From Ulota crispa (Eukaryota > Streptophyta > Bryopsida > Orthotrichales > Orthotrichaceae), in assembly GCA_963920765.1 (NCBI GenBank), contig OY987252.1:1242501-1306500 (forward strand): a stretch of 64,000 nt of DNA, given 5' to 3'. Positions 24,189 through 35,791 of the stretch are shown in pieces (within the stretch, counting starts at the first letter, position 1; each line of letters opens with the position of its first letter). The notes beneath the pieces were generated by a model that made no database searches, was not told where the DNA came from, and saw only the letters and a program-made list of their open reading frames with translations. A program made the translations under genes and the position numbers.

Positions 24189-24917
24189 GGTAGTTGCAAG
24201 AATGACCTATCTGTTTTGTCTCAAATAGCTTTAATTCAAGTAGTACTAATAGTACTACTGAGCTTTTGGAATAATTTTTATTTAAACAAAATAAAATTTG
24301 GACAATTTATAAAGCACTTAAAATAGCATACTTGTGAAAATTCAGACCTAGAAAAATTTTATTCTAAAAGTTATGCACAAAACAAAATCACCTTAAAAAG
24401 CCAATTTCTTTCTTTCTTTTTAGAAAATAGTAAAATCATTCAAAAAAATAATATAAAAATTGGCCATTTGAGAACCCATTAAACACATTTACATGGTACA
24501 ATTGCTTTACTGATGAATTTCTTCATATTTTGCCAATGAAGGGAGATAGGATGCCCACTTTGAGACAATGTAGATGCCATGGAATTTATGATTTTGCAAA
24601 ACCCTTCTAGAATTGCATGTAAGCATGCTCCATAAACAACATACCTTATTTATAGCCCTAGATAAGCTTTTTTGGACCCAAAATAGTACTAAAACCCCCC
24701 AAAACGGCCAAGGTAGACACCCATTTGGAGGTTGCTTAAAAATAGCATAATAATTTTAAAAAACACCAAAAAAATCACTAAATGTCAAAAGCTTGCATGT
24801 TCATGTTACCCTAAAAGGACAAGTCAATATGACTTTTTTTGCAAAAGTTACAAGCAAAAAACAAGCAATACAAGGTGAGGGAGACAGAATGTAGTACAGG
24901 TCATTCTTGCAATCACT
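24189..24917 (-). mobile_element. GGTGATTGC family TIR element, copy C
   Basis: It starts GGTAGTTGCAAGAATGACC and ends GGTCATTCTTGCAATCACT, in the opposite internal orientation to copy B, to which it is closely similar through the whole length. TTGT lies outside both ends. Confidence 0.75.
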
Positions 24918-25893
24918 CTTGTATTCTAGTGTGGCCATGTACTAAAATCCTTGTGTAGTGCCTTCTCTTGTAGTGGCTTGTCCCATAAAGATGTCACTGT
25001 TTCTATTTCATAGTTACTCCAACAAAAGGCCAAGGTGCTATGTATTCCTTTCAACCGTTGCATCAAAGCACCAACTACATCTGCCACGTACGGTGCAGTG
25101 AGGGAATACCAAAACTCAACTATGAATATCAAGAGACACATACAAAGGAACTCCAGTAACCATGGACAATAAAAAATCCTCTTGAGCACATTTGGAATGA
25201 AGGCTCACAAATCTTATACTTAGGGCTCAACTCATGGTCATAGTCAATCAGGGTTGCATACAACCCAAATATCCCTAGCTTCTTTTCTTTGCCACCCAAA
25301 CATGGTAAAACGGAATTAAGTCTCACCTAATTAGTAGTTGTATCTTCTTCTATTACCATGGAGGATAGTGGTGGCGGAAGTGGTTCCAAAGGGACCAATA
25401 CTAGAGGGACCATTGCTAGAGGGTCCAATGCTAGAGAGACCTCTACTAGAAGGATTGCACCCTTGTCAATATGTCTCACCCTCCCTGGCAACTTTGCCCT
25501 TACTTCTTCCAAATAATAGAAATTCAATTTAACATCATCCATTAGTCCAAGCTACCATCAACTTGTACAAACCAATAATTGAATAAGTACAAAGTGAAAC
25601 ACTCCAATACCATTTGACAAGTGGTAAAGTATCAGGTTGGTAGGTCCATATGACTAAATGACTATGACTAGATGACCACAAAACAACTAGTATATGACTA
25701 CAGGCCCACTATATTATTGGAATTGGATAAATGATACAACTTTTAAATGACTTTATAATTAATATTGCAATGGGCATCACACACAAACAATTTGCAACAT
25801 TACATAATGACTACCTCTTCTACAAGAGTGATGATATCAATTGCCTTGGATTTAGTTCTAGATAGGACAATGAAGGGTGTCTTTAAGGAGAAG
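24918..25893. other. Unassigned sequence with a 15-bp tandem repeat
   Basis: No gene identified. Contains the minisatellite at 25391-25450 and AT-rich flank up to the retrotransposon LTR. Confidence 0.3.
25391..25450 (+). repeat. 15-bp tandem repeat, 4 units
   Basis: Four consecutive 15-mers of the form GGGACCAATACTAGA are directly readable, with 0-5 changes per unit. Open frames on both strands here are repeat artefacts. Confidence 0.8.
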
Positions 25894-26141
25894 TGTTAGA
25901 GACCTTACTTCGGAACATTCCGTTTTCTTTTACTTTTGACTTTAGAATATCTTTTACTTTAGATTTTTTTCACTTTAGATCAAAGTATATATATAAGGAT
26001 CAAGACTGAAGTGTTATTCATACTTGACAACACATCTCTTTGAGCCATCGCTCACCTCCTTTGATATTTGTTTCCTCATCTTTGAATCCAAGTTCATTCC
26101 TAGTTCTTTTTTATTATCTTTCTATTTCTATGTCCGCGACA
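25894..26141 (+). repeat. 5' LTR
   Basis: Starts TGTTAGAGACC and ends near CCGCGACA. It contains AGTATATATATAAGG at about 25984, a plausible TATA box. Aligns with 30909-31154. Confidence 0.8.
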
Positions 26142-26554
26142 GTTTGTCGTGTCTTACTGCACTTGAGTATCAAGGCCCTTGTTAGAAGTTACGGTTTACC
26201 CCCTCTAATTTGATATCTCACTCATTACAATGTTTGTATCTTATTCTTCTTATGAGAATTGCAGACATCTTCTCTCTTTGAAGATTTGAAGGTTTAGAGG
26301 TTTTGGTTTATTCCCTCTAAACCAATATTTTGTTTTATTTTATAAACCTTGTTATTTTCCGTCTCCTAGTATGACAAAACCTCAAGATTTTGTCATGCAC
26401 GAAGCTGTAGAGTCTAAAGTAGAAGCCATCTTCAATGCTATCACCACATTATCAAATTAGATTACAATGATTGAAAGAGTTATTGGTGGTCTTCAACAAT
26501 GCCAACCTTCCGTCAATGCAGAGAGATGAGCTCCACTTGTGATTCAATAAAATG

Positions 26555-27365
26555 TACCACCATCACTACAACAAAAAGAACCTTGTGTTAGTCTTCATGA
26601 GAAATTCAATGGCACGCGCTCCAAATTTCAAGGATTTGTCAATCAAATTCGATTGATAATTGCCTTACAATTGAGATGCTATTCAACTTAAGAATCACGA
26701 GTTGGATTGATTGGAACTTTATTTATAAGACAAGCTTTATCATGGTTTGCTCTTTTGTTCAAAAAATGCTCACCTATATTGAGCAATTTTAATACTTTTC
26801 TTGAAGCTTTTGCAGAAGCATTTAGTGAATATGATAAGGTTCGTTGGGCAACTACAAAAATCTGGTCTTTACAACAAAGGACACGTTCTGCATTGGTTTA
26901 CTCCTTGGACTTTTGACATTTTGCGTGCAACATCAATTGGGATGAAGCAGCCCTCATGAGCCAATTCAATTGGAAATTAATGGATTCTGTGAAAGATTTA
27001 TATTTATCATTTTCTAATCCACAGACATTGAATGAGGCAATTAATCAAGCGATTAAATGTGACAACCAATTTTTCCAACGCCGTCTAGACCAGATTCCAC
27101 CGAAGGAACAAACGACTCGTCTTATCTCATCTCATCCACAAATAATCAAATTTTGCATTTAGAAACTACGGACATGCAAATCAACATAATATGTATCAAG
27201 CATTTCATTCCGGAAGAAAAAAAGCGTAGCATGAAAGAAAAACTATGCTTGTGTTTTACCGAGAGAGGCCACAAAGTTTTCAACCGCCCAAAAAAGTCAA
27301 GTCAATGTATTGTTAAGTCCAAAGCTGTCATTGTTCAGAAAAACAAAGATACTCAGCTACAATAG
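26555..27365 (+). pseudogene. gag: gag (capsid) with degenerate zinc knuckle
   Basis: Frame 1 encodes the capsid core: KFNGTRSKFQGFVNQ, then ALSWFALLF, FLEAFAEAFSEYDKVRWATTKI, LQQRTRSALVY, a stop at 26914, and NWDEAALMSQF followed by DLYLSF and LNEAINQAIKCDNQFFQRR. This order is typical of Ty3/Gypsy gag. Near 27246-27295 a zinc-knuckle-like LCLCFTERGHKVFNRP is visible, but the last cysteine is replaced by Arg (CCHC broken). Capsid packages the RNA in the cytoplasm. Stops near 26690 and 26914 prevent a full product. Confidence 0.85.
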
Positions 27366-27464
27366 GAACCATGCGGCTGAATAATGCAATTTCATAACAA
27401 CATTTTCTGCTCATCTTGCCCTTTACTTTATCGTTGCTTTATCCGTTTGTCATTAGAAACTTAA

Positions 27465-27756
27465 AACCACTGCTCTATTAGATTCAAAAGCATCTGCTTG
27501 ATTTTTAGATGAAGAATTTGTTAAAAGTTACAAACTTTCTTTAGTTTAAAAATCTCAGCCTATAAATGTAAAAGTGATAGATGGACAAGCTTTGTTTTTT
27601 GACAGTGTCACACACAAAACAATACTTTTAGAGGTGACATTCAAAGGCTATAATAGCCAAATTATCTTCAATGCCATCAAAACTCCGTCAAATCTTGTTA
27701 TTCTTGGTCTTTTGTGGTTAGAAGAGTACAATCCGTCAATAAACTGGAAGTTATGA
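27465..27756 (+). pseudogene. Aspartic protease region
   Basis: The active-site segment at 27469-27500 reads LLDSKASA followed by a stop: the DSG triad characteristic of retropepsins has Gly replaced by Lys. Downstream, VTFKGYNSQIIFNAI and NLVILGLLWLEEYNPSINW match the flap and the ILG-WL block of Ty3/Gypsy proteases. The enzyme would be dead from both the stop and the active-site change. Confidence 0.75.
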
Positions 27757-27858
27757 AAGATGGTTTTTTTCAAAAGTCATCTAGCCAATAAACTTGTTAT
27801 ATAACATGTTGAAAAACCTATTGAGAAACTCGTTAGCAAACAAACTAGCAAACTGCAA

Positions 27859-28880
27859 ATGAAGAAATTCATGTTCATTGGAGTAAAGGCATTTATAAAA
27901 ATAACCAAACAAGATACACCATTTGTTATCTATGTGGCTCTAACTAGTGAAGAGAAGATCACAATAGCTAGTATCTTAGAGCAATGTGAAGATTTTGAAG
28001 ATGTCTTTTTGAAAAAGAATGCCGACATATTATCGGAGCACCAACCATACAATTGTGTTATAGACTTGGAAGAAAGAGCACAATCTCATTTTGATCCAAT
28101 TTATAACCTATTACAAACAGAGTTGGCAAAATTACGGAATTACATTGACAAAAATTTGACCAAGAACTTCATTCGTCACTCTAAATCGCCTGCTGGAGTT
28201 CCTATTTTATTTGTGAAAAAAAATGATGGCTCTTTACAAATGTACGTGGACTATCAAAGTTTCAATAAGGTGATAAAGAAGAATCGCTGTTCATTACCTT
28301 TGATCTCTGGACTTTTAGATCAACTCGAAAGTGCAAAGATCTTTATCAAAATCAACTTACGCAGAGCTTATAATCTCGTACGAATTAAAGAAAGAGATAA
28401 ATAGAAGACGGCATTGTGTACAGATATGGCCATTTTAAACATAATGTCATGCCTTTTGGTCTTATAGATGCTCCAGCAGTCTTTCAACACATGATAAATG
28501 ACATCTTTCGAGAGCATCTTGATAATTTTGTTGTTATCTACATAGATGTCATTTTGGTATTCTCTAAAAATATAGAAGATCATACAAAATAAGTTTATTT
28601 GGTCCATGACAAATTATGCAAACGAGGACTTTATGCCAAACCAGAGAAGTATTTATTTCACCAAATTGAGATGGAGTTTATGAGATTCATTGCAACTATA
28701 GAAGGCTTGAAGATGGATTTCAAAAAAGTTGAAACTATCTTGTTTTAGAAAGTTCCAAAGACTATTAGAAACATACAATGTTTTCTTGGTTTTACTAACT
28801 TTTATTGGGTTGTCATCAAAAGCTATTATCAAGTTGCTGCTCTGCTCACTTGGTTAACAAGCAAGGACAAACTTGACTAA
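27859..28880 (+). pseudogene. Reverse transcriptase
   Basis: Blocks in order: GFIRHSKSPAG-like segment, ILFVKKNDGSL, VDYQSFNKV, LISGLLDQL, then INLRRAYNLVRI. A TGG-to-TAG stop follows at 28402. A one-base deletion near 28418 then shifts the frame into the GHFKHNVMPFGL block. The catalytic box at 28539-28550 reads YIDV, so the second Asp of Y-DD is lost. ILVFSKN and the FLGFTNFY-like thumb follow with further stops (28591, 28747). Activity is ruled out by the missing catalytic Asp alone. Confidence 0.85.
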
Positions 28881-29370
28881 AGACCACTAGTGAAAAAAAA
28901 ATTTCAGGATATAAAGATCGTATTCACTACAGCTCCAATTTTAGTACACTTGAATTTTTCAAATGCATTCTATTTGGAAACCGATGCTTCAAATTTTGCT
29001 TTGAGAGTTGTATTTTTACAACTAGAGGAAGACCAGAAGCTTCATCCCATAGCCTTCTACTCTCGAAAATTTTCTGTTGTCGAGATCAATTGTGAGATTA
29101 ACGATAAGGAACTTCTTGCTATTGTGGATTCTTTTCAATAGTGGCGCCATTTCTTTGAAGAAGCTATGCACTCGGTGGCTGTTTATGCATATCACAAGAA
29201 TTTAAAGTATTTTATGTCATCTTGTGTTTTAAATCAACATCAAATTTGATGGAATATGTCTCTATCTCGGTTTGACTTTATTATCACATATTCACTAAGG
29301 AAGCAACAAGGACTAATTGAAGTTTTATCAAGAAGGTCATATTTTGCGCCGAAAGCTGGAGAAATAACAT
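28881..29370 (+). pseudogene. RNase H domain
   Basis: Encodes TAPILVHLNFSNAFYLETDASNFALRVVFLQ (first catalytic Asp in TDAS), HPIAFYSRKFS, NCEINDKELLAIV (Glu of the active site in the DKELLA block), a stop near 29141, then the MSLSRFDFIITY-like block with changes. It follows the reverse transcriptase directly, as expected in the Ty3/Gypsy polyprotein. Confidence 0.8.
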
Positions 29371-29390
29371 TTGATCAATAGTATAAAATT

Positions 29391-30520
29391 TTGTTGAAGC
29401 TAGAATTATTTTGTTTTTACGCTACAGTTATACCATCACCTATAATTGGGGATTTCTTCAACCAAGTGCGCATTGCAACTATTGGAGATTGTGTAACCCT
29501 CGACATCAAGCGTCGCATTGGTGAAGAAGACAATTTTAAGGTGGATGGAAATTTGTTATATTTTGAAGAATGTTTGTTCATTCTAGAAGATCCAACACAA
29601 TTTTGCATTATTCAATTCCGTCATGTCTTCTCAACCGCGGGTCATTTTAGACACAATAAGATTTTGAAACTAATTTCTAGAGATTTTTAGTGGCCTCAAA
29701 TATAGAAGAATGTGAAGGATTTTGTTACCTCTTGTGACATTTGTTCAAGATCTAAAAATCCTCGGCATTATTTTTATGGATTTTTGCAATTGTTGTCTAT
29801 TCCACGTCGGCTATGGTTTTCAGTTTTTATGGATTTTATCACGGATTTGCCACCATCAGATTCATTCAACAGCATCTTTGTTGTGATGGATTGGTTTACA
29901 AAAATGACATACTTTGTCCTTTGCAAGAAGATTTCATTAAGTGAAGATACAGCAAGACTATTTCTTGATAATGTGTATCGATATCACAGTTTATCAGACA
30001 ATATTGTATCAAATTGAGTACCTCAAATTGTATCAAAGTTTTGGAGATATCTTTTTGAGATATTGGAGGTAGAGATCAATCTCACTTCAGCTTTTCGTCT
30101 TCAAACTGATGGTCAAATAGAACGGGTTAATCAAGTCTTTGAGCAATATTTACAATGTAGTATTAATTATCAGCAAAACAACTGAACAACATATTTGCCA
30201 TTAGCGGAGTTTACATACAATAATATTTTTCATGCTTCAACTCAACAAATACCATTTTATTTCAATTATGGCTATCATCCAAAGCTTGATTTGTTAAGTT
30301 CACCAGCAAATAATAACCCGGCAGCTGACAACTTTGCAAGGCAATTATCGCAAATTCAAGATATTTTGAAGCTCCAATTACAATCCGCCCAAAAGTCTTA
30401 CAAGACAACTGCGGACAAATATCACAATCAAGCACCTGATTTTCAAATCGGAGATAAGGTATGGCTTATTCAACAGAATATTAAAACCAAGCAGCCATGT
30501 GACAAATTAGACTTCCGGAG
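29391..30520 (+). pseudogene. Integrase
   Basis: The zinc-binding region spans 29600-29770: FRHVFSTAGHF provides the two His and SCDICSRSKNPRH the two Cys, with a stop between. The core follows: first Asp in VFMDFITDLP (~29830), second position altered because the SD-RG motif reads SN then stop at ~30010-30017, and Glu retained in TDGQIERVNQVF (~30105-30140). PLAEFTYNN and GYHPKLD follow. The DD35E triad is therefore incomplete. Integrase would join cDNA to the chromosome in the nucleus; this copy cannot. Confidence 0.85.
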
Positions 30521-30908
30521 ATTAGAACCATTTGTCATTCTAAAGCAGATCAACCCAGTGGCATACCGTTTGGAGCTACCAGCTTCTATAAAAATACATC
30601 CAATTTTTCATGTATCTCTTTTAGAACCTTATTGGCAGTCACATTTTCCAAAAAGAATACAACCGCCACCGCCAAGTGTCGAAATTGAGAATCACGATGA
30701 ATATGAGGTAGAACAGGTATTAGACTTATGACAAAGGTGGAGCAAAGTAGAGTATTTGGTACATTAGAGCGGTTATAATATCAACAAGCAAACGTGGGAA
30801 CCAGCCAAAAATCTTGTAAATGCACCAGAAATGGTACAAGACTTTTATCAACTTTATCCGGATACGCATAGGACTCCTCTTGGGACTTGTCGCTTGAGAA
30901 GGGGATAA
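30520..30908 (+). pseudogene. Integrase C-terminal tail and chromodomain
   Basis: The GPY-like tail (LEPFVILKQINPVAYRLELP, then HPIFHVSLLEPY) is followed by EYEVEQVLDL, a stop at 30729, VEYLVH, a TGG-to-TAG stop at 30765, SGYNINKQTWEPA and NAPEMVQDFYQLYP. This is a canonical chromodomain (YLVHW-GY, TWEP, L-NA, FY) and defines the element as a chromovirus; such domains direct integration to particular chromatin. Both aromatic-cage candidates remain except the Trp lost to a stop. Confidence 0.85.
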
Positions 30909-31154
30909 TATTAGGGACATTACTATGGAACATTCTGTTTTTTTCACTTTTGACTTTAGAATAATTTTTACTTTAGATTTCTTTCACTTTAGATTAGAGT
31001 ATATATAGAGGTCTAGGCCAAAGTGTTGTTTGGATTCGACAATATGTTTTTAGAAGCCATTGCTCACCTTCTTTGATATTTGTTTCTTCATCTTTAAATC
31101 CAAGTTCATTCCTAGATCTTATTGATTATTTTTCTATTTCTATATTCGTGACGA
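30909..31154 (+). repeat. 3' LTR
   Basis: Starts TATTAGGGACATT, homologous to the 5' LTR throughout, including AGTATATATAGAGG. The last recognisable homology is ATTCGTGACG. Confidence 0.8.
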
Positions 31155-31258
31155 TTTTGGATGACAAAGTGTTGTCTTTGGGTCACAGCTACGACAGGTT
31201 TTGAATGTCTAACGTCAGTACTTATGGTTGCTTTAAACTTGCAGATCAATCCAATTCA

Positions 31259-31271
31259 TGGTGTCAGAGGC
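31259..31271 (+). other. Primer-binding-site-like sequence
   Basis: TGGTGTCAGAGGC resembles the plant initiator-Met primer site TGGTATCAGAGC and is preceded by TTCA, as after an LTR. It lies about 105 bp past the 3' LTR, so it would belong to a different, otherwise unrecognised LTR element. Short and imperfect. Confidence 0.25.
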
Positions 31272-33290
31272 CAATATCCTCTTTTGTGATTGGATATAAA
31301 GATGAAATCAGCCCCAACCTGTTTACACCTAAAGTATGAGCCAGTTTCATAGAACAAATATTTTATTCAACAAAGATAAGATCTAATATGGCCCACGCTC
31401 ACTGAATTGGGCGCACCAAAAAGGAGAGGCCAATTCTTAGTCTTTGAGCCAATGTCTATTTTCATTAAAAAAATATAATTTTTCATAAAATCTTGTTTTT
31501 TTCCAAATCAAATCCTTTATTCCAAAACCTAAAAGGCATGAGAGAGGGCACAAGGGACATGGAGGGCATGGTGTTGCGTACCTCCCACAATATGTAACAT
31601 AAATCATCCAAATACTCAAATAAATAACAATCTACACGTAACACAATAATCAATAAAATATGTGAAGGAGCTAATTCACCCAACCATGGAGAGAAATTAA
31701 TTCCCACTAAGAATTAATCTCCTCACCCTTTGAGCCCCATCTTACACTATCAATCCTTTTATAAAAATAAGATTACTATAACTATTTTTATCTTTTCATC
31801 TCCAACTCTTTGCTAAGGTAAAACTCTTAAAAATATTCTAAATATAACTCATATCATCTTATTTTTTACTTGGAGTTATGTAGTTCCAAGTTTTAATTCT
31901 TTGTCTTATCATCAAGTGTACATCATATACATTTGTCATCTATGGTTCATCCTGACACTTATCATCCAATGTTCATCTTCATAGTTTTCATCCATTGTTC
32001 ATCCTAACACTTGTCAATAGTGTACATCATATTCACTAGCCCTTAGAAGTACATTTCATACCCTTCTCATCAAGTTTACATTATGTACAGTCATTTGTTA
32101 TCCACGTGGAGTTGTCTAACTCCAATGCATAAATCCATCATCCAAAGATGTCATCCTTCTAGTTTTGACATCTTAACTACTACTTCACAATTTATAGTAA
32201 ATTAATTCCTCACCGATTGTTTTAGTTACTAATTCACAATTCATTATGAATTAGTTCATCCCTTAATCAATCATCCTTTAATCAATCATCCATCAAGGGT
32301 CATGACACATGGGGGGCATGGGGGGCATGGGGTATTTAGCTTGCTAAACTACTTCTCATGTGTATGAAAAACTCTAGGCTTGTATATTTTGTATGTACTT
32401 GCTAATCTTTTTTTCATTCTATGCTTCTCATGAAGCTTTTATATAAACCTTGCATGTGTTGATATGTTGATTTTTTCTTCTATCAACTTTTAAGCAAGAT
32501 ACTCTTGATGATTTAGAAGTCATAGTATTTATTATGCTAGATAGTAATTGCAAAAAACTTGATTTTCAAAAGACCTAGTTAATATGCAAAAATCTTATAA
32601 ATGCTTTGTGGTTGATAAAAAGAAAATAAATGAATGAAATTGGTATAATATACCTTGATGATGTAAACAAAAAACTTAAGAGTTTATTTCAAAATTCATA
32701 TTTAGGGTTCATGCAACTTTTGGCAATGACCCCTTCTATCCAACTCTATTTTTTTAGTCTCTGTCATCATGTCATTGTATTTTAAAAAATGAAATGCTAA
32801 AAGTAAAAATTGAAGAAATTAATTTAGTGAAAAAACAATTGTGGCCAATTCTCACTTTACATTGTAACAAGAAGCCATTATCTCCAAAGGCTAGCATTTT
32901 CAAAACAAGCCATGGCCCATATGAGATTTTTGTCACAACTTCACACCTCTACTATAAAGATGGCTTAACTTTATTGAATTGGCTTCAATCCTTTGCCTTA
33001 AGGCCTTCACATAATAGACAATTGGCCCATACAATAATCTAATTTTAATTAGTAGTGGAGGCCAACCTTAGGCAAAATGTGGGTTGACATTTGAGGCAAT
33101 TGACCCCAAGCCGGATTGGCTTGGCTTCCAAATGATAAGTGGTCCTAAAGAACTCATGAAAATTGTATATTGACCGTATAAACACACTAAAGACATCTCC
33201 TACACAAAATTAACAATTTTTAATATTTAAAAGTTTGAAAATACTTTGTGAACAAATTATTGCAATTTGAACTTTTAAATTGATGCCAAT
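31272..33290. other. Unassigned AT-rich sequence with CATC-rich stretches
   Basis: From 31920 to 32300 short words such as TCATCCA, GTTCATC and ATCAATCATCC recur, and GGGGGGCATGGGG is duplicated near 32310. An 82-codon + frame at 32794 has no recognised motif. Confidence 0.35.
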
Positions 33291-33298
33291 ATTTTAAT

Positions 33299-33709
33299 TG
33301 GGAATTGATACATGTACCACCTCTTCTTCACTATTCTACCACATCCTACTATATATTGTCAATATTGCAATATTAAAATAAGTGTAGGCCACAAAGAAAA
33401 CATCACTAATTTGAAAATTCAACTTCACATAGAAGTTGCAATTTTTTTTAGCTCTTAATCTTGCTCATAATATCAATTATAAAACATTAAAATTAAACTT
33501 AACCTAATTTAGCTTTTTTAATTGATATTATGAGCAAGATCTGAACCTAAAAAACACAACTAAAGTTGCAACTTCTATGTGAAGTTGTATTTTCAAATTA
33601 GAAATGTTTTTCTTGTAGTCCACACCTATTTTAGTATTGTAAATATTGACCATATATAGTAGAGTGTGGTAGAATAGTCAAGAAGGGGTGGTACATGTAT
33701 CAATTCCCA
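33299..33709. mobile_element. 411-bp foldback MITE with TTTTAAT target duplication
   Basis: The two halves are inverted copies of each other over most of their length: GGGAATTGATACATGTACCA at the left against its complement at the right, then matching blocks for the CTACCACA, TGTCAATATT, TTTGAAAATT/CAACTTC and AAGTTGCAA regions. TTTTAAT occurs just outside both ends (33292-33298 and 33710-33716). No coding capacity. Confidence 0.8.
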
Positions 33710-33719
33710 TTTTAATTAC

Positions 33720-34849
33720 TTCTTTCTAACTTGACACTACTCTTTCCAAACTTCATTCACTAATTTACTTGCTGAAAACCTTGAAACTCACGCTTCACTT
33801 CATCCATTCCAATTAATCCCCCTAAGCCCTCAACATTGGATTCTCATAATCCTATTGGGCTAGGATTGACGTGTCTCCTCCCCTACATTGTCACGCGCAT
33901 GACCCAAAACTTTGCAGATATTCCCTTGGAAAATTGGCGATATTGATCTTGCATTAGAAGTGAAGGGCTGAGATCACCTTGCCCACAGCTAGGATCCAAG
34001 AGACTTGCTGTCATGTAGTGAAGAGGCTTCCGCCATCACACAAATAGATAAATGCGTTGAAGTCTCTGACACTTTCATACCAAAAAAAAAATCTGTAGCC
34101 AAGAATATGAGAACTTTTGTTAAAAGTTCAGAATATTGTAGTGACAGTTTGACGAAAGGAACATCACTTTTGGAAAGAGAATGCCATTTCTGAAGATCTG
34201 GAAAGGTTGATTTCATTACTTAAAATACTTTTTTTGCACATATTTTTAGGAGATACAAATTTGGCCATTCAAATTTTCCGCCACACCTTGTGTTCTTTTG
34301 TATTGTAATGCATCTCCCAACTTCTTAGTTTTGGTTTCACAATAGCCTTGTTGTTGTTGTCTTCACTCATTTTTTCTTTGTCATTGCTTGCTCCAACCGC
34401 AGGCCTTCCTTGTTGCAATGCAGCGTGCATGTACCATAGCTTGGTGGCATCCCTTCTCATTTTAGGAATTGACCTTTAGGTGGACAACGTGAATATTACA
34501 GGTTGATTTGCACTATTGTCGCAGCCCAGTGAAGGCGTTTCATATTATTTTGTTATTACCTAGCATTTCAATTGTTTGTTTTGCTGGCAGCAAATCATGA
34601 TTAGTTTTAGGGGGTGATATGGTCATTTTCTAAATTGCAAGGATGTAATTTTCAAGTTGTCTAGAACAATGCATGTTGTTTTCTGCATTCTAGTGCTGCT
34701 GTTTTTTATATCAACTGTATTGGAATTTCTATGGCGGTGACATTGGTAGCATGTGTAATTTGTGAAATGCTTTTGACTATTGCAATGGATATTACAAAAT
34801 TCTTTCTATTGATTGGTTTTTAAAATATTGATGCCATTGCACGTGAAGC
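33720..34849. other. Unassigned sequence upstream of the palindrome array
   Basis: Short frames on both strands (34005-34193 +, 34460-34269 -) show no recognised domain. Part of this may be the 5' region of the DUF7869-like element. Confidence 0.3.
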
Positions 34850-35717
34850 AGTTCAACTTGATTTGAGTTGAACTACCAATGGAATCTACTATGGAAAAAA
34901 TATTGGTAGTGAACTAAATATGATCTAATGCATCATATGAAATTGGGAGATACATCAGAAGATATTTGTATTGCACCAAAACAACTATTTAACTCAATTT
35001 GAGTTAAATTAACCCTCTGATATGAACGGTGATAACCAAACAAGCTAATAACTACATCCATTACTTGCAAACATTGTCATTGTCTCATCCAAATCAAAAT
35101 TAATTTTGATGTTTTATTTTAATTCAAGTCACATTAAACAAAGTTTGACAATAACGTCAAAGTATACCCTACGTACATATCAGACAACCCACCTATGAAA
35201 TGTCATAAATTAATCTAAGAGTTACATATTTTAGAGCAATGATAAACTCACTACTGAGCATTCTAATTAGTCAACTTTGTCCAAGTAGCATTCCAGCGTA
35301 TAATAGACCAATTTAACGCAAGTCAAGTTGATCATGCGATTCACAGTGTCAGAAAGTCTCTTGGAAATTTAATTTTCTAGCCATCTCCAAAAACATACAT
35401 GACACTCTAAATCGATTATACCAAAGTCTGTGTTTTTTGTGGGTGGTGACCATTTGTATCATACTAACCCATTTGAGTTGAATTTTGTCATTTCATAGAC
35501 CTATTTAACTTGAGGCGAGTTGAATGTGAGGTTCATCGATTGATACAGTCTATTATATAAATATCCTTTCTGGCACTAGCGTTGGGCATAAACGTGAATA
35601 TTATTGTAGTCTAACCCGATACTACAATCATTAATTTGTAAGCCTTTGCATAGTTCAACTCTATCTGATTTTAATTGCAGCATCACACGCATTGATTTAA
35701 CTTGAGTCTAGTTGAAT
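34850..35717. repeat. Array of ~23-bp palindromes upstream of DUF7869-like copy 1
   Basis: The most perfect member, 34987-35009, is ATTTAACTCAA, one central base, then its exact complement. Related sites: 34850-34874 (9-bp arms AGTTCAACT), 35117-35139, 35311-35333, 35461-35483, 35503-35525, 35695-35717, and a weak one at 35653-35675. Four main sites lie 194, 192 and 192 bp apart, and secondary sites precede two of them by 42 bp. This suggests a degenerate ~192-bp higher-order repeat. The gene start candidate at 35792 follows 75 bp later. Candidate protein-binding sites or subterminal transposon repeats. Confidence 0.65.
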
Positions 35718-35791
35718 CATAGATCTGATTGACATATCAGTACTCAATGATGTGATTATGTTTGAGTTCTTCACTATGGACTTTTGCTGAC

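Larger units (their letters stand above)
25894..31154 (+). mobile_element. Ty3/Gypsy chromodomain retrotransposon (chromovirus), defective
   Basis: Two ~247-bp LTRs bracket gag, protease, reverse transcriptase, RNase H, integrase and a chromodomain, all on + and in Ty3/Gypsy order, within about 5.26 kb. Wording of the conserved blocks (integrase zinc finger, the gag core, chromodomain spacing) is closer to fungal-type chromoviruses than to the common angiosperm clades, a judgement from memory of the families. Both LTRs match through the CTTTTGACTTTAGAATA, TCACTTTAGAT, TTTGATATTTGTTTC and AATCCAAGTTCATTCCTAG blocks but differ at many positions, so the insertion is old. No target duplication is readable. 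Every gene is inactivated. Confidence 0.9.

Noticed and set aside
25327-25542. Repetitive Leu/Pro frames on both strands
   Set aside because: Direct product of the 15-bp tandem repeat.
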